A stretch of 64,000 nt of DNA from Mesobacillus maritimus (GCF_023715205.1 NZ_JAMBNR010000014.1:97673-161672), one strand, 5' to 3'. Shown: positions 46,805-56,553, counted from the first letter of the stretch. Translations and numbers: made by a program. The notes: a model not told the origin generated them from the letters alone.

Positions 46805-46828
46805 GACTAGGGATCACGATCCCTAGTC
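46805..46828 (+). terminator. Intercistronic hairpin between dctP and dctQ
   Basis: Perfect 11-bp stem GACTAGGGATC / GATCCCTAGTC, followed after GA by CTCTTTTC. Probably a partial terminator or 3' stabiliser that keeps dctP mRNA above dctQM levels. Confidence 0.75.
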
Positions 46829-46979
46829 GACTCTTTTCCCATTCATTCAAAGAAGGATTCTTTATCCCATATCAACTGCCAGTAAAAGCCCGTTGGTGAA
46901 AGATCCATCAGGCTATGAGTGACTGATTAAGAAAACTCCACTAAATGAAGTTTCACTCTATCGAAAGGAAGGTGTTGAA

Positions 46980-47513
46980 ATGAAACTTTTAATGAAAACG
47001 GTCGATGGAATTACAGCGATTAATAAATGGGCTGCGTATGGGATTGCCTATTTAATGGTCGCAATGGTTTTTATCTTTGCGGCTGCCAGAACGTTAGGGA
47101 GTCCAATTATTGGAGATGTTGAACTTGTCCAATTTACGATGGTGTTGATGATTGTCTTTTCTTTAGCATATACAGAAAAAACTGATTCGCATGTTGCGAT
47201 TACCTTAATTTATGATAAATTACCAGCCAAGTTTCAATTGGTTTTACGTTTAGTAGCGAAAATCCTTACGCTTCTGTTCTGTTTCCTTGTGTGTTGGGTG
47301 TTTGTCTCGAAAATGAATTACTTATCCACATCTAGTTTGCTTGGAATTGTTTTTTATCCTTTTCGATTTTTGTTAATTATCGGTTTCTTCGCATGGGGAC
47401 TGGAGGCCTTTCGACTGTTTATTGTTGAACTAGCGAAAGTGAAGGGCAAGGAAGGGGCATCCGTTCAAGTGAAGAACGAAAATCCTAATCATTTGACAGT
47501 GGGGAGTGAGTAA
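46980..47513 (+). CDS. dctQ: TRAP transporter small membrane subunit (DctQ type)
   Basis: 177 aa, four helices. AAYGIAYLMVAMVFIFAAAR, DVELVQFTMVLMIVFSLAYT (conserved E and Q/F positions) and the final FLLIIGFFAWGLEAFRLFIV are typical of DctQ. RBS GAAAGGAAGG. Two nt separate its stop from the dctM start, implying coupling. Confidence 0.9.
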   Translation: MKLLMKTVDGITAINKWAAYGIAYLMVAMVFIFAAARTLGSPIIGDVELVQFTMVLMIVFSLAYTEKTDSHVAITLIYDKLPAKFQLVLRLVAKILTLLFCFLVCWVFVSKMNYLSTSSLLGIVFYPFRFLLIIGFFAWGLEAFRLFIVELAKVKGKEGASVQVKNENPNHLTVGSE

Positions 47514-47515
47514 AC

Positions 47516-48823
47516 TTGTCGATTTCTACCGTTGGTCTACTGGTCATCCTCTTTGTATTTCTGTTAATGTTCTTCCGAATTCCGATTGCCATTGCGATGG
47601 CCATCCCTGCTAGTATTGGTATCCTCTATTTAAGAGGATGGGAGACGTTATTTTCAGCGTTAGATACCATTGTTTGGACCCATAGCTATTCATATACCTT
47701 AACGACCATTCCATTGTTTGTTTTAATGGGACAGCTTATTTACTCTTCTGGGATTAGCAATGAGTTGTATACGACCTTTCGAAACTGGTTAAGTGGTTTT
47801 AGAGGTGGACTGGGAATGGCAACGATCGGGTCGTCCGCGATGTTTGCTGCTGCATCTGGTTCAAGTTTAGCGACAACCGGAACCATTGGGGTTATGGCAT
47901 CGAAAGAAATGTTAGCTGCAGGATACAGCAAAAGCTTAACAGGTGGATCGATTGCGGCTGGTGGGACACTTGGCATTCTGATTCCACCAAGTACCATGTT
48001 TATTATTTATGGGATGATGACAGAGCAATCGATTGGTAAATTGCTTATGGCGGGGATTCTCCCGGGCATTCTCTTAACTCTCTTTTTCATGATCACGATT
48101 TATGTTAGTTCCATCATCAAACCGGATTTAATCGCAAAATCAACGGAAGAAAAAGTAACTTGGAAGGAACGTTTTACTTCACTGAAGTCAACGATTTGGA
48201 TTTTTCTTCTTTTTATGATTGTAATTGGCGGAATGTACCTGGGGATTTTTACTGCTACGGAAGCAGCTGGTGCAGGTGCGTTGGGTGCCTTTTTAATTGG
48301 GTTAGTGCGCCGAAAGTTAACCCTCGCAAAAATCAACGAAGCGATTTTTGAAACAATTAAAACAACCGGATTTATTTTCGCCATTGTTATTGGTGCATTT
48401 GTGTTGAACTATGTATTAACGATTACCCGTGTTCCACACTTAATATCTGACTTTTTGTTTTCAACCAATCTATCTCCGACCATGCTTTTTCTCATCATTG
48501 TCCTGATGTATATCATTTTAGGTGCGGTCATGGATACTCTCTCAATGGTGGTTGTGACGATTCCGATTATTATGCCATTATTAGAAGCGGTTGGATTTGA
48601 TTTAATCTGGTTTGGGGTCATTATTGTCTTAGTTGTTGAAATGGGCTTAATTACTCCGCCTGTGGGCATGAATTGCTTCGTCTTGAACGGAGTGGTCAAA
48701 GAATTAGAACTGACCCAAATTTTTAAAGGTAGCTTAATCTTTATGATTCCGATCCTCTCGCTTGTCATCTTGCTGTACATCTTCCCGGAAATTGCGTTGT
48801 ATATTCCACAATCGGTACAATAG
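47516..48823 (+). CDS. dctM: TRAP transporter large permease (DctM type)
   Basis: 435 aa with ~12 helices, full length. Family motifs: FRIPIAIAMAIPASIG, GSSLATTGTIGVMASKEMLA, GSIAAGGTLGILIPPSTMFI, ITPPVGMNCFVLNG. TTG start at 47516 with GGGGAG 9 nt before. Sodium- or proton-driven import together with DctP and DctQ. Confidence 0.93.
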   Translation: MSISTVGLLVILFVFLLMFFRIPIAIAMAIPASIGILYLRGWETLFSALDTIVWTHSYSYTLTTIPLFVLMGQLIYSSGISNELYTTFRNWLSGFRGGLGMATIGSSAMFAAASGSSLATTGTIGVMASKEMLAAGYSKSLTGGSIAAGGTLGILIPPSTMFIIYGMMTEQSIGKLLMAGILPGILLTLFFMITIYVSSIIKPDLIAKSTEEKVTWKERFTSLKSTIWIFLLFMIVIGGMYLGIFTATEAAGAGALGAFLIGLVRRKLTLAKINEAIFETIKTTGFIFAIVIGAFVLNYVLTITRVPHLISDFLFSTNLSPTMLFLIIVLMYIILGAVMDTLSMVVVTIPIIMPLLEAVGFDLIWFGVIIVLVVEMGLITPPVGMNCFVLNGVVKELELTQIFKGSLIFMIPILSLVILLYIFPEIALYIPQSVQ

Positions 48824-48956
48824 CTGAGGCAAAAACGTTTTTTATGGCGAAGGAGAGAGGGATTGGTGAATGAAAGAACACCACCCCATATAAAGATGAA
48901 AGAGGTATATAGGAAGGAGACTCCTACATGTAACGGGTTCGTTTTCCATCAAAGTT

Positions 48957-49000
48957 AAAATGAGTGCCAATTTGCATATGAAATTGACACTCATTTTTTT
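48957..49000 (+). terminator. Terminator of the TRAP operon
   Basis: GAGTG-CAATTT pairs with AAATTG-CACTC (single C/A mismatch), loop GCATATG, followed by seven T. 134 nt after dctM. Confidence 0.85.
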
Positions 49001-49203
49001 ATTGCTTAAAAGCCATTTGTGTTAAAATACATAAAAATTTGTTAGTAAAATGCACCACAAATTGTAGGGGTACACTGGCTGTTGTACCCTTACAAATTCA
49101 CCCACAATTTTATTTACAAAAGTCATACAAATTGTTATTAAGCACATTATACTTGGATATATCTGTTAAGGTGAATGAAAGATTGTGAAGAAATGTACTC
49201 ACG

Positions 49204-49226
49204 CTTACGGGGCAGGTTAGTTAAAG
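49204..49226 (+). repeat. Right core of the hairpin-repeat family (isolated)
   Basis: GCTTACGGGGCAGGTTAGTT, identical to the best cores at 22068 except one base; 69 nt before the gene at 49295. The rest of 48824-49294 holds only the TRAP terminator. Confidence 0.7.
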
Positions 49227-49294
49227 AATAATTCATCGAATAAATACTGACAATATGGTTGGTATTGTTGTTTTTAAAAAACGAGGTGTTCCTC

Positions 49295-49750
49295 TTGGTG
49301 AAGCTATTTATAGTGACAGTTATATTAGTTCTTTTAGTTGCCCTTAAAATGCCCAGAAAAAAAACTAAGCACGAGTTACTAGCTACAATACAGTTTGCAT
49401 TGTTGATGAATTTTGTAACTGATTTGTATCTTGATTTAAAGTACAAACTTTACTGGTATTTCGATAAAGAACAAATAGAATGGTTGTACCTATCTGTAGC
49501 CCTTGGTGAGGTTGCTGTTCTGCTTATTATTTTTAATTATTTTCCTCTGAATTCTAATGCCCTTAAGAAATTTATATATATCTTGGGATGGACCTTCATT
49601 CTTGTATTACTCGAACTGTATGCAGTTTATATTAGAGTTTTACATTATGGCGAATGGAAAACAATCTATTCGGCGGGGGTTTACTTTATTTCATTGTACA
49701 TCCTTTATTTCGTATTGGACTACACGGCGGATAAAAGAGAACCTCAGTAA
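49295..49750 (+). CDS. CBO0543-like integral membrane protein
   Basis: 151 aa from TTG 49295 (or GTG 49298); GAGGTG lies 6 nt upstream, and this start aligns with the paralogue at 33498. Five hydrophobic segments; MPRKKTKHEL, DLYLDLKYKLYWYF, FNYFPLNSN and YILGWTFILVLLE correspond to the other family members. Function unknown. Confidence 0.72.
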   Translation: MVKLFIVTVILVLLVALKMPRKKTKHELLATIQFALLMNFVTDLYLDLKYKLYWYFDKEQIEWLYLSVALGEVAVLLIIFNYFPLNSNALKKFIYILGWTFILVLLELYAVYIRVLHYGEWKTIYSAGVYFISLYILYFVLDYTADKREPQ

Positions 49751-50028
49751 TAAAGTCCCAATTTTTTCTTGAACTAGCGGGTGCGTTCATCAAGCTCCCA
49801 AAAATGGATATGATAAACGGAACAGCAAGTGAACCGAGCCGTTTTATTTTTTATTCGCAAAAAACAGTTACAAAAGGAAGTATGCATTAGGCTACATTTT
49901 CTATTAAATTATCTAATTTTGTGACAGGAAACGGAAACCGTTATCCTAAATGCTATTCTTTTTATTATCCCGCATTAACTGGCAGTAAGCCCCCTACATA
50001 AAGACTTGAGGAAGACCTAAAAAGGTTA
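49751..50028. other. Gap with left repeat motif
   Basis: TTGAACTAGCGGGTGCGTTC at ~49769 is a left motif of the hairpin-repeat family, the last one in the window. No gene seen. Confidence 0.45.
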
Positions 50029-50055
50029 AGTGGGGGATATAGAAACCCCCCCACT
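50029..50055 (-). terminator. Hairpin downstream of the SDR genes
   Basis: AGTGGGGG pairs with CCCCC(C)ACT around ATATAGAAA; reading the minus strand, TTAACC then TTTTT follows. 17 nt after the stop of the distal SDR gene. Confidence 0.65.
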
Positions 50056-50071
50056 GAATGTTAGTTTCACT

Positions 50072-50821
50072 TTATTGTGCTGTCGAGCCGCCATCAATGA
50101 TTAACTCTGAACCGGTTACATACCTTGACTCATCTGAGGCTAAGTAAAGGGCCCCATAGGCAATATCAATCGGTTTTCCTAATTCTGGCCAAGGGATTTT
50201 CTCTTTTAAAAAATGCTCTCCATCTTTGGCACCTGACATCGCCGTTTCAATGACACCGGGGTGAATCGAATTTACTCGGATGAAACTTTTTGCGAGTTCG
50301 ATCGCTGCGGATTTGCTCATGATGCGAACCGCACCTTTTGATGCGTGGTAGGCCGTGCTCCCAGGACTTCCAACCAATCCAGATCCTGAAGACGTGTTGA
50401 TAATCGACCCTTTCCCTGATGTTTTCTTAATCAGTTCGACTCCATACTTCATTCCAAGAAAAGTACCTACCGTATTAATGGCTTGGATTTTATTAAATTC
50501 ATCCAATGAGGTTTCTGCTAATCCCTTTCGACTCAAGATGCCCGCATTGTTTACGAGTATATCTAATTGGCCGAATTCTGCTTCTGTTCTTGAGATGACT
50601 TTTTTCCAATCTTCTTCCTTCGAAACATCGTGTTTGATGCCGATGGCGATCCCGTCCATTTTTTTAATCTCATCAAGTGTACCAAGAAGACCTTCTTCAT
50701 CAATATCGGTCACAACCACTTTGGCACCGTTTTCGGCAAAAAGAATCGCTTCTGCTTGCCCAATTCCATTCGCTGCGCCCGTAATAATCGCCACTTTGTT
50801 CTCTAATCGTTTTGTCATCAC
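50072..50821 (-). CDS. SDR-family NAD(P)-dependent oxidoreductase 2
   Basis: 249 aa classical SDR: cofactor motif ITGAANGIGQAEA (residues ~13-25), NNAG, catalytic Ser in STAYHASKGAV region with YxxxK (YHASK), and a C-terminal GSELIIDGGSTAQ. Acidic residue after beta-2 (VVTDIDEEG) suggests NAD preference. RBS GGAGGAAA. Very similar to the next SDR gene, with which it forms an operon (57-nt gap); likely oxidises a hydroxy intermediate. Confidence 0.9.
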   Translation of the reverse strand: MMTKRLENKVAIITGAANGIGQAEAILFAENGAKVVVTDIDEEGLLGTLDEIKKMDGIAIGIKHDVSKEEDWKKVISRTEAEFGQLDILVNNAGILSRKGLAETSLDEFNKIQAINTVGTFLGMKYGVELIKKTSGKGSIINTSSGSGLVGSPGSTAYHASKGAVRIMSKSAAIELAKSFIRVNSIHPGVIETAMSGAKDGEHFLKEKIPWPELGKPIDIAYGALYLASDESRYVTGSELIIDGGSTAQ

Positions 50822-50878
50822 GTTTTTTTTCCTCCTAATGAAGTTCTTTTAAAGATAGTTTGATCGACAACTGACAAA

Positions 50879-51634
50879 TTACTGAGCGGTAAAGCCACCG
50901 TCGATGACTAACTCTGAGCCCGTCACATAGCGGGATTCATCCGAAGCTAAATATAGAGCTCCATAAGCAATATCCTCTGGTTCTCCTAATTCAGGCCACG
51001 GGGTTTTGTCTTTCAGATGGTGGACTCCATTGATTGCACCTGTCATCGACAACTTGGTGACAATGACCCCAGGGTGAATCGAATTTACGCGAATCCGGTC
51101 TTTCGCCAACTCAATCGCCGCTGATTTGGTTATCAGTCGAACCGCTCCTTTCGAGGCATGATAGGCGGTACTACCTGGGCTGCCAATGATGCCATACATA
51201 GAGGAAACGTTGATAATCGAACCGCCACCAGCCTTTTTCATGACCTCGGCCGCGTATTTCATCCCTAAAAACACACCAGCGGAGTTCACGGCTTGGACGT
51301 TTTCAAATTGTTCGAGAGAGGTTTCAGCTAAGCCAGTTCTTTTTCCAATGCCTGCATTATTCATTAAAATATCTAGCCGACCGTATTCATCCTCCGTTCT
51401 CTGGATCACATTTTGCCAACCTTCTTCTTTGGATACATCCTGTTTCAGCGCGAGGACATGGCCATCGTTTTCCTTGATGATCTGGGTTGTTTCATGAAGA
51501 CCGTCTTCGTTGACATCGGTGATCACTACCTTTGCGCCATGGCTCGCAAATAGAATGGCTGTACCTCTTCCAATCCCACTGCCAGCACCTGTAATGATGG
51601 CAACCTTATCTTGTAATCGTAATGACAAGTTCAA
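50879..51634 (-). CDS. SDR-family NAD(P)-dependent oxidoreductase 1
   Basis: 251 aa: ITGAGSGIGRGTAILF, VITDVNEDG (NAD-type), NNAGIGKRTGLAETS, YHASK, GSELVIDGGFTAQ. TTG start with AGGAGGAAGG upstream. First gene behind a minus-strand sigma-54 promoter (51679-51697). The pair probably arose by tandem duplication and may act on different intermediates or enantiomers (inference). Confidence 0.9.
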   Translation of the reverse strand: MNLSLRLQDKVAIITGAGSGIGRGTAILFASHGAKVVITDVNEDGLHETTQIIKENDGHVLALKQDVSKEEGWQNVIQRTEDEYGRLDILMNNAGIGKRTGLAETSLEQFENVQAVNSAGVFLGMKYAAEVMKKAGGGSIINVSSMYGIIGSPGSTAYHASKGAVRLITKSAAIELAKDRIRVNSIHPGVIVTKLSMTGAINGVHHLKDKTPWPELGEPEDIAYGALYLASDESRYVTGSELVIDGGFTAQ

Positions 51635-51678
51635 TCATCCTTCCTCCTACTAATTTGGTTTTCTTCTATAAAGGTAAT

Positions 51679-51697
51679 TTGCAAGAAATGTGCCAAG
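51679..51697 (-). promoter_or_regulatory. Sigma-54 promoter of the SDR operon
   Basis: On the minus strand TTGGCACATTTCTTGCAAAT: GG and GC with 10 nt between. The -12 element lies 47 bp before the SDR start. Confidence 0.88.
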
Positions 51698-51955
51698 TCT
51701 TATAAAAATGGCTAGTAACCTAGGGGGTTGCCTTTTCAGTCATACCTGAACATTTTGTCTTGAAGAATCATTGTTGTGAAGTTGGATATGGTCCAATCAT
51801 TTGAAGAAGGGCCTTTATTTATAGGGCTGTAAGGGTGTTAGCCGGGAAGGAATTCCACCGTTTAAGCGGAATTAGTATTTGAGTCTTGCTCACTCAGGAA
51901 GATGGAAGAGAAATAGGGTTCAATATATGAAACTTCATCGTAGTGAAACGACTGT
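51698..51955. other. Divergent control region
   Basis: No gene. AACTTCATCG and AGTGAAACG half-sites around 51930-51950 resemble the enhancer half-site TGANAC. Likely shared between the two divergent sigma-54 promoters. Confidence 0.45.
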
Positions 51956-51992
51956 GTCTCAATTTTGAAACGCTGTGTCTTAGTTTGGAGAC
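51956..51992. promoter_or_regulatory. Two phased enhancer (UAS) candidates
   Basis: GTCTCAATTTTGAAAC (51956-51971) and a weaker GTCTTAGTTTGGAGAC (51977-51992), 21 bp apart, i.e. two helical turns. Same pattern GTNTCA-N4-TGANAC as at 44477-44504. Located 150-190 bp from the plus-strand promoter and about 270-300 bp from the minus-strand one. Confidence 0.65.
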
Positions 51993-52143
51993 CGAATACG
52001 TCCGGCACTTGGATTGAAGTGATATTAAATGCATTAGAAAAAACTTTTATTTAGCAGTAGAGAATCACAAGAAAGTAGTTTTCTTCAAGCTTGAAAGAAC
52101 TTTTAAAAAGATAAATGACTGAATTTTCCTCATTTTTTTCATT

Positions 52144-52161
52144 TTGGTACGCTACTTGCAT
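52144..52161 (+). promoter_or_regulatory. Sigma-54 promoter of the LLM-lactonase operon
   Basis: TTGGTACGCTACTTGCAT: GG 52146-52147, GC 52158-52159, spacing 10. 135 bp before the LLM gene. Confidence 0.86.
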
Positions 52162-52295
52162 TATGAAAGGTATATTGTATTTTTTGAAAAAGGGTAAAAC
52201 TCCAAAGCTAGCATATTTGGATTTTGCATTTCAAAAAGTATATCATCAATTTTATAAGTGAAAAGGAAATTAAATGAAAAAGGGAGCTGGTAGAA

Positions 52296-53363
52296 ATGGC
52301 AGTATTAGGGAAAGATATGACGTTTGGATTATTCTTTTTAAATTCAGTTGCACCATGGAAGACGGATGCTGAAGAACTTCGCAATGGGTTGGATCAAATT
52401 AAATTGGCGGATGAATTGGGGTTTCATTCTGCATGGATTGCCGAACATAATGCACGTGCTTATGGTGTTGTGAGTTCTACATCGGTTTATTTATCAGCCG
52501 CTGCGGCCACGACCAAAAACATCAAACTAGGTTCAGCTGTTTCAAGGCTACCGCTGCACCATCCATTGCAATTGGCGGAGGATATGGCACTGGTTGATAT
52601 TATCAGTGATGGCCGACTGTATTTGGGTGTTGGAAAAGGGTACGACAAGTTAGAATTTGATGCCTATAATATCGATTTTGACGAGCGCCATGAAAAATAT
52701 CTAGAATCTCTTGATATACTGACTACCGCTTTACAAAATGGGAGAGTCAATTATTCTGGTAAGTTCTTTGATATTAAAGACATCCCGGTTTATCCACGAC
52801 CAGTTCAAAGTCCACGGCCACCGATTTTTGTCATGGTTTCTGGAAATGATGCGTCGATGATCAATGCGGCGAAGCAAGGACATTCCTTTGTTTTAGGCGG
52901 GATTAAAAATGACGATACAAAACACAAAATTGCTTTGTACCGTGAACAAGCGTTAGCGTCCGGTTTATCTGAAGAATATGTCGAAGAAGCCGTTGCTCGC
53001 TCAGGGAAACTCTTATTCTGTTTCGTAGGGGAGACAACTGAACAAGCGCAAGAAGATTATCGCCAAGGCTTAGAATGGTATATGAGTGAACGAGATAATC
53101 GACCTACGTTTGGAGTCATTAGTCGAGAAAGAGACATCGATTATGATAGCTTCTTAAAATCAGAGAATACATTGGTTGGTTCGCCAGAGAAGGTGATCCA
53201 AGATATCGAACGATATAAAGAGGAAACAGGGTTGAACAACATCATTCTTTGGATGAATATTGGCGGACAGTATCACGACAAAGTGGTGAAATCCATGAAA
53301 TTATTTTCTGAGAAAGTAATGCCACACTTTGAAGGTCAATCCCTTTCGGTCGCAAAGAAATAA
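52296..53363 (+). CDS. LLM-class flavin-dependent monooxygenase (luciferase-like)
   Basis: 355 aa. Bacterial-luciferase-type TIM barrel using reduced flavin and O2. Seen: FGLFFLNSVAPWKTDAEELR, GFHSAWIAEHNARAYGVVSS (the conserved E-H), IKLGSAVSRLPLHHPLQLAE, GRLYLGVGKGYDKLEFDAYN, VGSPEKVIQDIERYKEETGL. Needs a flavin reductase partner; candidates are at 62245 and 61360 in the same regulon. Could catalyse Baeyer-Villiger oxidation or hydroxylation. RBS AAGGGAGCTGG. Followed by a PTE-like gene. Confidence 0.9.
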   Translation: MAVLGKDMTFGLFFLNSVAPWKTDAEELRNGLDQIKLADELGFHSAWIAEHNARAYGVVSSTSVYLSAAAATTKNIKLGSAVSRLPLHHPLQLAEDMALVDIISDGRLYLGVGKGYDKLEFDAYNIDFDERHEKYLESLDILTTALQNGRVNYSGKFFDIKDIPVYPRPVQSPRPPIFVMVSGNDASMINAAKQGHSFVLGGIKNDDTKHKIALYREQALASGLSEEYVEEAVARSGKLLFCFVGETTEQAQEDYRQGLEWYMSERDNRPTFGVISRERDIDYDSFLKSENTLVGSPEKVIQDIERYKEETGLNNIILWMNIGGQYHDKVVKSMKLFSEKVMPHFEGQSLSVAKK

Positions 53364-53498
53364 TCAAATTAACAGCGCTTACAAGGGCATAGGAGAGAGA
53401 GCGGTGTTCAACTACTATTTTAGAAGGAAGTGTCATTTTTGAGATCGCTTTCTCTCTTCCGCAACTTGTAAAATGATAGAAAAGAAAGGGGGAAGACA

Positions 53499-54440
53499 AT
53501 GAGTACCATTCAAACCGTAACTGGAGAATTGGCGATTGAAGAATTGGGCGTCACCTTAATTCATGAGCATTTGCGAACGCGAGATGAACGTGTGGTGAAA
53601 CAATTTCCTCATTTATATGATAGTGAAGAAGAAGTGAGATTGGCCGTCGCACAAGTTCAGGGTGCGAAAGAACGAGGGGTGAAAACTATTTTTGATCCAT
53701 CTGTTTTGGGATTAGATCGAGATGTCCGTTTTATGCAGCGTGTGGCGAATGTAACGGGCATGAACATTGTTGCTGCGACAGGAATTTTTACGTTTCATTA
53801 TTTACCGACTCGTTTTGCATCAAATGATATAGAATTTATGGCTACCCAATTTATACGCGATATCGAGGTGGGTGTCCAAGATTCCACGATTCGTGCGGGT
53901 TTCTTGAAATGTGCAACCGATTATCAAGGTGTGACTCCACATGTGGAAAAAGTGGTTCGGGCTGTGGCTCAAGCGCATCATAGGACGGGTGTTCCAATCA
54001 TGACCCATTCCCACCCAGCTTCAGGAACAGGTCTTCAGCAACTAGCTATTTTTAAGGAAGAAGGGGTCCCTTTAAATAAGGTCTTAATAGGCCATTGTGG
54101 AGATAGTGACGACTTAGACTATATTGAGAGAGTCCTAGAAACAGGGGCGTTTATTGGGATGGACCGCTATGGGTTAACGCATACGCTTTCGACGGAACAA
54201 CGAAATGAGACCGTGATTTCTTTAGTGAAAAAAGGATATGCGAATAAGATGTTTTTATCTCAAGATTATTGTTGTACAACGGATGCTTATAAACCTGAAG
54301 CAGCTAAAAGGGCCGCTTATCCTGATTGGTCAATGACTTTTTTGATGGACAAAGTCCTCCCAACGCTAAAAGAGCAGGGAGTAACAGATGAACAAATTCA
54401 TATGATGATGGTTGAGAATGTAAAATCCTGGATTTCCTAA
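53499..54440 (+). CDS. Phosphotriesterase-family hydrolase (probable lactonase)
   Basis: 313 aa. All ligands of the binuclear metal site are visible: HEH (LIHEHLR), the carboxylated Lys in GFLKCATD, His in MTHSHP, His in IGHCGD and Asp in LSQDYCC. The sequence type (PTE-related, short) fits lactonases better than organophosphate hydrolases. Downstream of the LLM monooxygenase in the same transcript (135-nt gap), suggesting that it opens a lactone formed by that enzyme (inference). RBS AAAGGGGGAAG; terminator follows. Confidence 0.88.
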   Translation: MSTIQTVTGELAIEELGVTLIHEHLRTRDERVVKQFPHLYDSEEEVRLAVAQVQGAKERGVKTIFDPSVLGLDRDVRFMQRVANVTGMNIVAATGIFTFHYLPTRFASNDIEFMATQFIRDIEVGVQDSTIRAGFLKCATDYQGVTPHVEKVVRAVAQAHHRTGVPIMTHSHPASGTGLQQLAIFKEEGVPLNKVLIGHCGDSDDLDYIERVLETGAFIGMDRYGLTHTLSTEQRNETVISLVKKGYANKMFLSQDYCCTTDAYKPEAAKRAAYPDWSMTFLMDKVLPTLKEQGVTDEQIHMMMVENVKSWIS

Positions 54441-54461
54441 AGGGTTTGTTTCAACTAAGTT

Positions 54462-54492
54462 AAAAATCTCGCATTTTTGCGGGATTTTTTAT
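54462..54492 (+). terminator. Terminator of the LLM-lactonase operon
   Basis: AAATCTCGC pairs with GCGGGATTT (one G-U), loop ATTTTT, T run. 21 nt after the stop; separates the operon from the regulator gene. Confidence 0.85.
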
Positions 54493-54582
54493 TCTAGTGA
54501 ATATTCTATATTTTCCCACTATTATTCGATATAATCAGAAGAGTGAATGATTCTAAGGATCGGGAATAAAGGAGGATTCATT

Positions 54583-56523
54583 GTGCTTAAATTACTTGTT
54601 ACAGGATCAGCTCCCTTAGATGATTATGTAAAGCGTGAAATCGATAAACGCAAAGGAACGATCAAGGATTTGGTTGTCCAAACACTTGAATCGATCTATA
54701 TCTTAAACAATCCAACTTATATTACGGATGATGATGTGTTGATTTGTGGGGCGATGTTATTTGAAGATTTTAAAGAAATTGGAGTGCGTGGAAACCTGAT
54801 TCCCCTACGAGTTCAGACGAATGATTTTTATAAGGCATTAGTGAAGGCTCGGAAAATTTGCAATGAAGTCAATGTGGTGAACTATCAGAAAGAGTATATC
54901 CAGCCTTTACCTGAAAATATCCCGAATATGAGAGAAGATCTCGATTCGATTTTTAAAATAAAACTGAATCAGTATACCTATGTGACCATTGAAGATGCGA
55001 GCAATCTTGTCAAGAAATTGAAGGAGGATGGCCAGAAGGTCGTGATCGGATCTGGACTGATTGTAAAATTAGCCAGAGATTTAGGGATGGAAGGCATCCT
55101 TTGGTACGGAAAAGAAAGTGTCGGGTTAGCGGTGGATATTGCCTTTAATGTGTTAACAGCTAAACTTGCAGAGCAAAGTTATCAAAAGAGGCAAAGCTAT
55201 ATTTTGGAAAATTTCAATGAAGGAGTCATTAATCTCAATGTAACAGGCAGATTGCTCAGTATTAATCACCATGCAGTTGAACTGCTTGGGCTTGAAGATC
55301 AAGCAGACCTCACGGCACAGTTGATTAGTGATATCTTGCCTCAAAGTGAAATTTTAGATGTGTTATCAACCAGTAAGGTCGTTAAAGATTTGGTTGTTCA
55401 ATATAAAAAACGTACGTTGCTATTGAATACGACGCCCATTAATGTAAACGGTACGTTTAATGGAATTGTAGCGTTCTTATCAGATGCCGAGACTTTACAG
55501 CGACAGGAAAATAAAATTAGACGGAAAATGAACATTAAAGCCGATAAAGCCACCTATTCTTTTGATGATATTATTGGTCAAAGTAACCAAACGCTTCGAG
55601 CGATTCAGAAGGCGAGGAAATTTGCACGTTCTGATTCCAATGTTCTGATTCTTGGTGAATCCGGGACAGGGAAGGAGCTCTTTGCGCAAAGTATACATAA
55701 TGAAAGCTCACGCTATAACCAGCCGTTTATCGCTGTAAACTGTGCGGCCATTCCTGAAAACTTATTAGAAAGTGAATTCTTTGGATATAACGATGGGGCG
55801 TTCACTGGAGCGAAAAAAGGAGGAAATCCCGGGTTATTTGAATTGGCGCATAATGGAACGGTGTTTTTAGATGAAATTGGCGAAATTCCGTTAAGTATGC
55901 AGGCAAAGCTTCTCAGAGTTTTACAGGAAAATGTTGTCAGACGTTTAGGAAGTCCCACGGCCATCCCCATTAATGTTCGCGTTATCTCTGCCACCAATGT
56001 TAATTTGATTGAGGATGTGAAGGAAGGCAAATTTAGAATGGACCTTTATTATCGGATTGCCGTTTTAAATCTGTTTCTTCCTAAATTAAGTAATCGGAAA
56101 GGCGATCTTGGTCTTCTTGTAAAATCCTTTACGAGAAAAAAATATCCTGCGTTTTCATCTGTTATCGAAGATGCATTACCGGAAATGCTGCCGTTCTTAG
56201 AGGCCCATGAATGGCATGGGAATATTCGTGAATTTGAAAATACAATGGAACGATTGTTTGCTTATATGGAAACCCCGCATCACTGTTCAAGAAGTGAACT
56301 GTTAACGTATCTACAAGAAGCGATTGAAGAAAACAACTTGCTCTTAAATCAAGTGAATTTTGAAAACGCTTCATACCAGGAAGTCATCAAAGATATTGAG
56401 GTAAGCAAAATCAAAGAAGTGTTGGAAAAAACAAATGGAAACAAGAAAGAAGCCGCGAAAATCTTAGGAATCAGTCGAAGTACACTATGGAGAAAGTTGA
56501 ACGATCAAGTTGGAGCGAAATAA
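54583..56523 (+). CDS. PrpR-type sigma-54-dependent transcriptional activator
   Basis: 646 aa from GTG 54583 (AAAGGAGG 6 nt before); in-frame ATG at 54547 has no RBS. Domains: PrpR_N sensor (residues ~5-185, with VVIGSGLIVKLARDLGMEGI), PAS (~200-310), AAA+ core with Walker A GESGTGKE (~357), the sigma-54-contacting GAFTGA (~405), Walker B VFLDEIGE, and a Fis-type HTH at the end (KKEAAKILGISRSTLWRKL). Central to the locus, it presumably activates the four -24/-12 promoters around it. The effector is unknown; PrpR_N domains respond to organic acids or their CoA/citrate derivatives. Confidence 0.92.
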   Translation: MLKLLVTGSAPLDDYVKREIDKRKGTIKDLVVQTLESIYILNNPTYITDDDVLICGAMLFEDFKEIGVRGNLIPLRVQTNDFYKALVKARKICNEVNVVNYQKEYIQPLPENIPNMREDLDSIFKIKLNQYTYVTIEDASNLVKKLKEDGQKVVIGSGLIVKLARDLGMEGILWYGKESVGLAVDIAFNVLTAKLAEQSYQKRQSYILENFNEGVINLNVTGRLLSINHHAVELLGLEDQADLTAQLISDILPQSEILDVLSTSKVVKDLVVQYKKRTLLLNTTPINVNGTFNGIVAFLSDAETLQRQENKIRRKMNIKADKATYSFDDIIGQSNQTLRAIQKARKFARSDSNVLILGESGTGKELFAQSIHNESSRYNQPFIAVNCAAIPENLLESEFFGYNDGAFTGAKKGGNPGLFELAHNGTVFLDEIGEIPLSMQAKLLRVLQENVVRRLGSPTAIPINVRVISATNVNLIEDVKEGKFRMDLYYRIAVLNLFLPKLSNRKGDLGLLVKSFTRKKYPAFSSVIEDALPEMLPFLEAHEWHGNIREFENTMERLFAYMETPHHCSRSELLTYLQEAIEENNLLLNQVNFENASYQEVIKDIEVSKIKEVLEKTNGNKKEAAKILGISRSTLWRKLNDQVGAK

Positions 56524-56553
56524 GGATAAAATTGAAGGTTGTCGTGTGGAATG

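Noticed and set aside
53370..53390. cre site near the end of the LLM gene
   Set aside because: CAGCGCTTACA resembles the core but has two mismatches at conserved positions and lies inside the operon.
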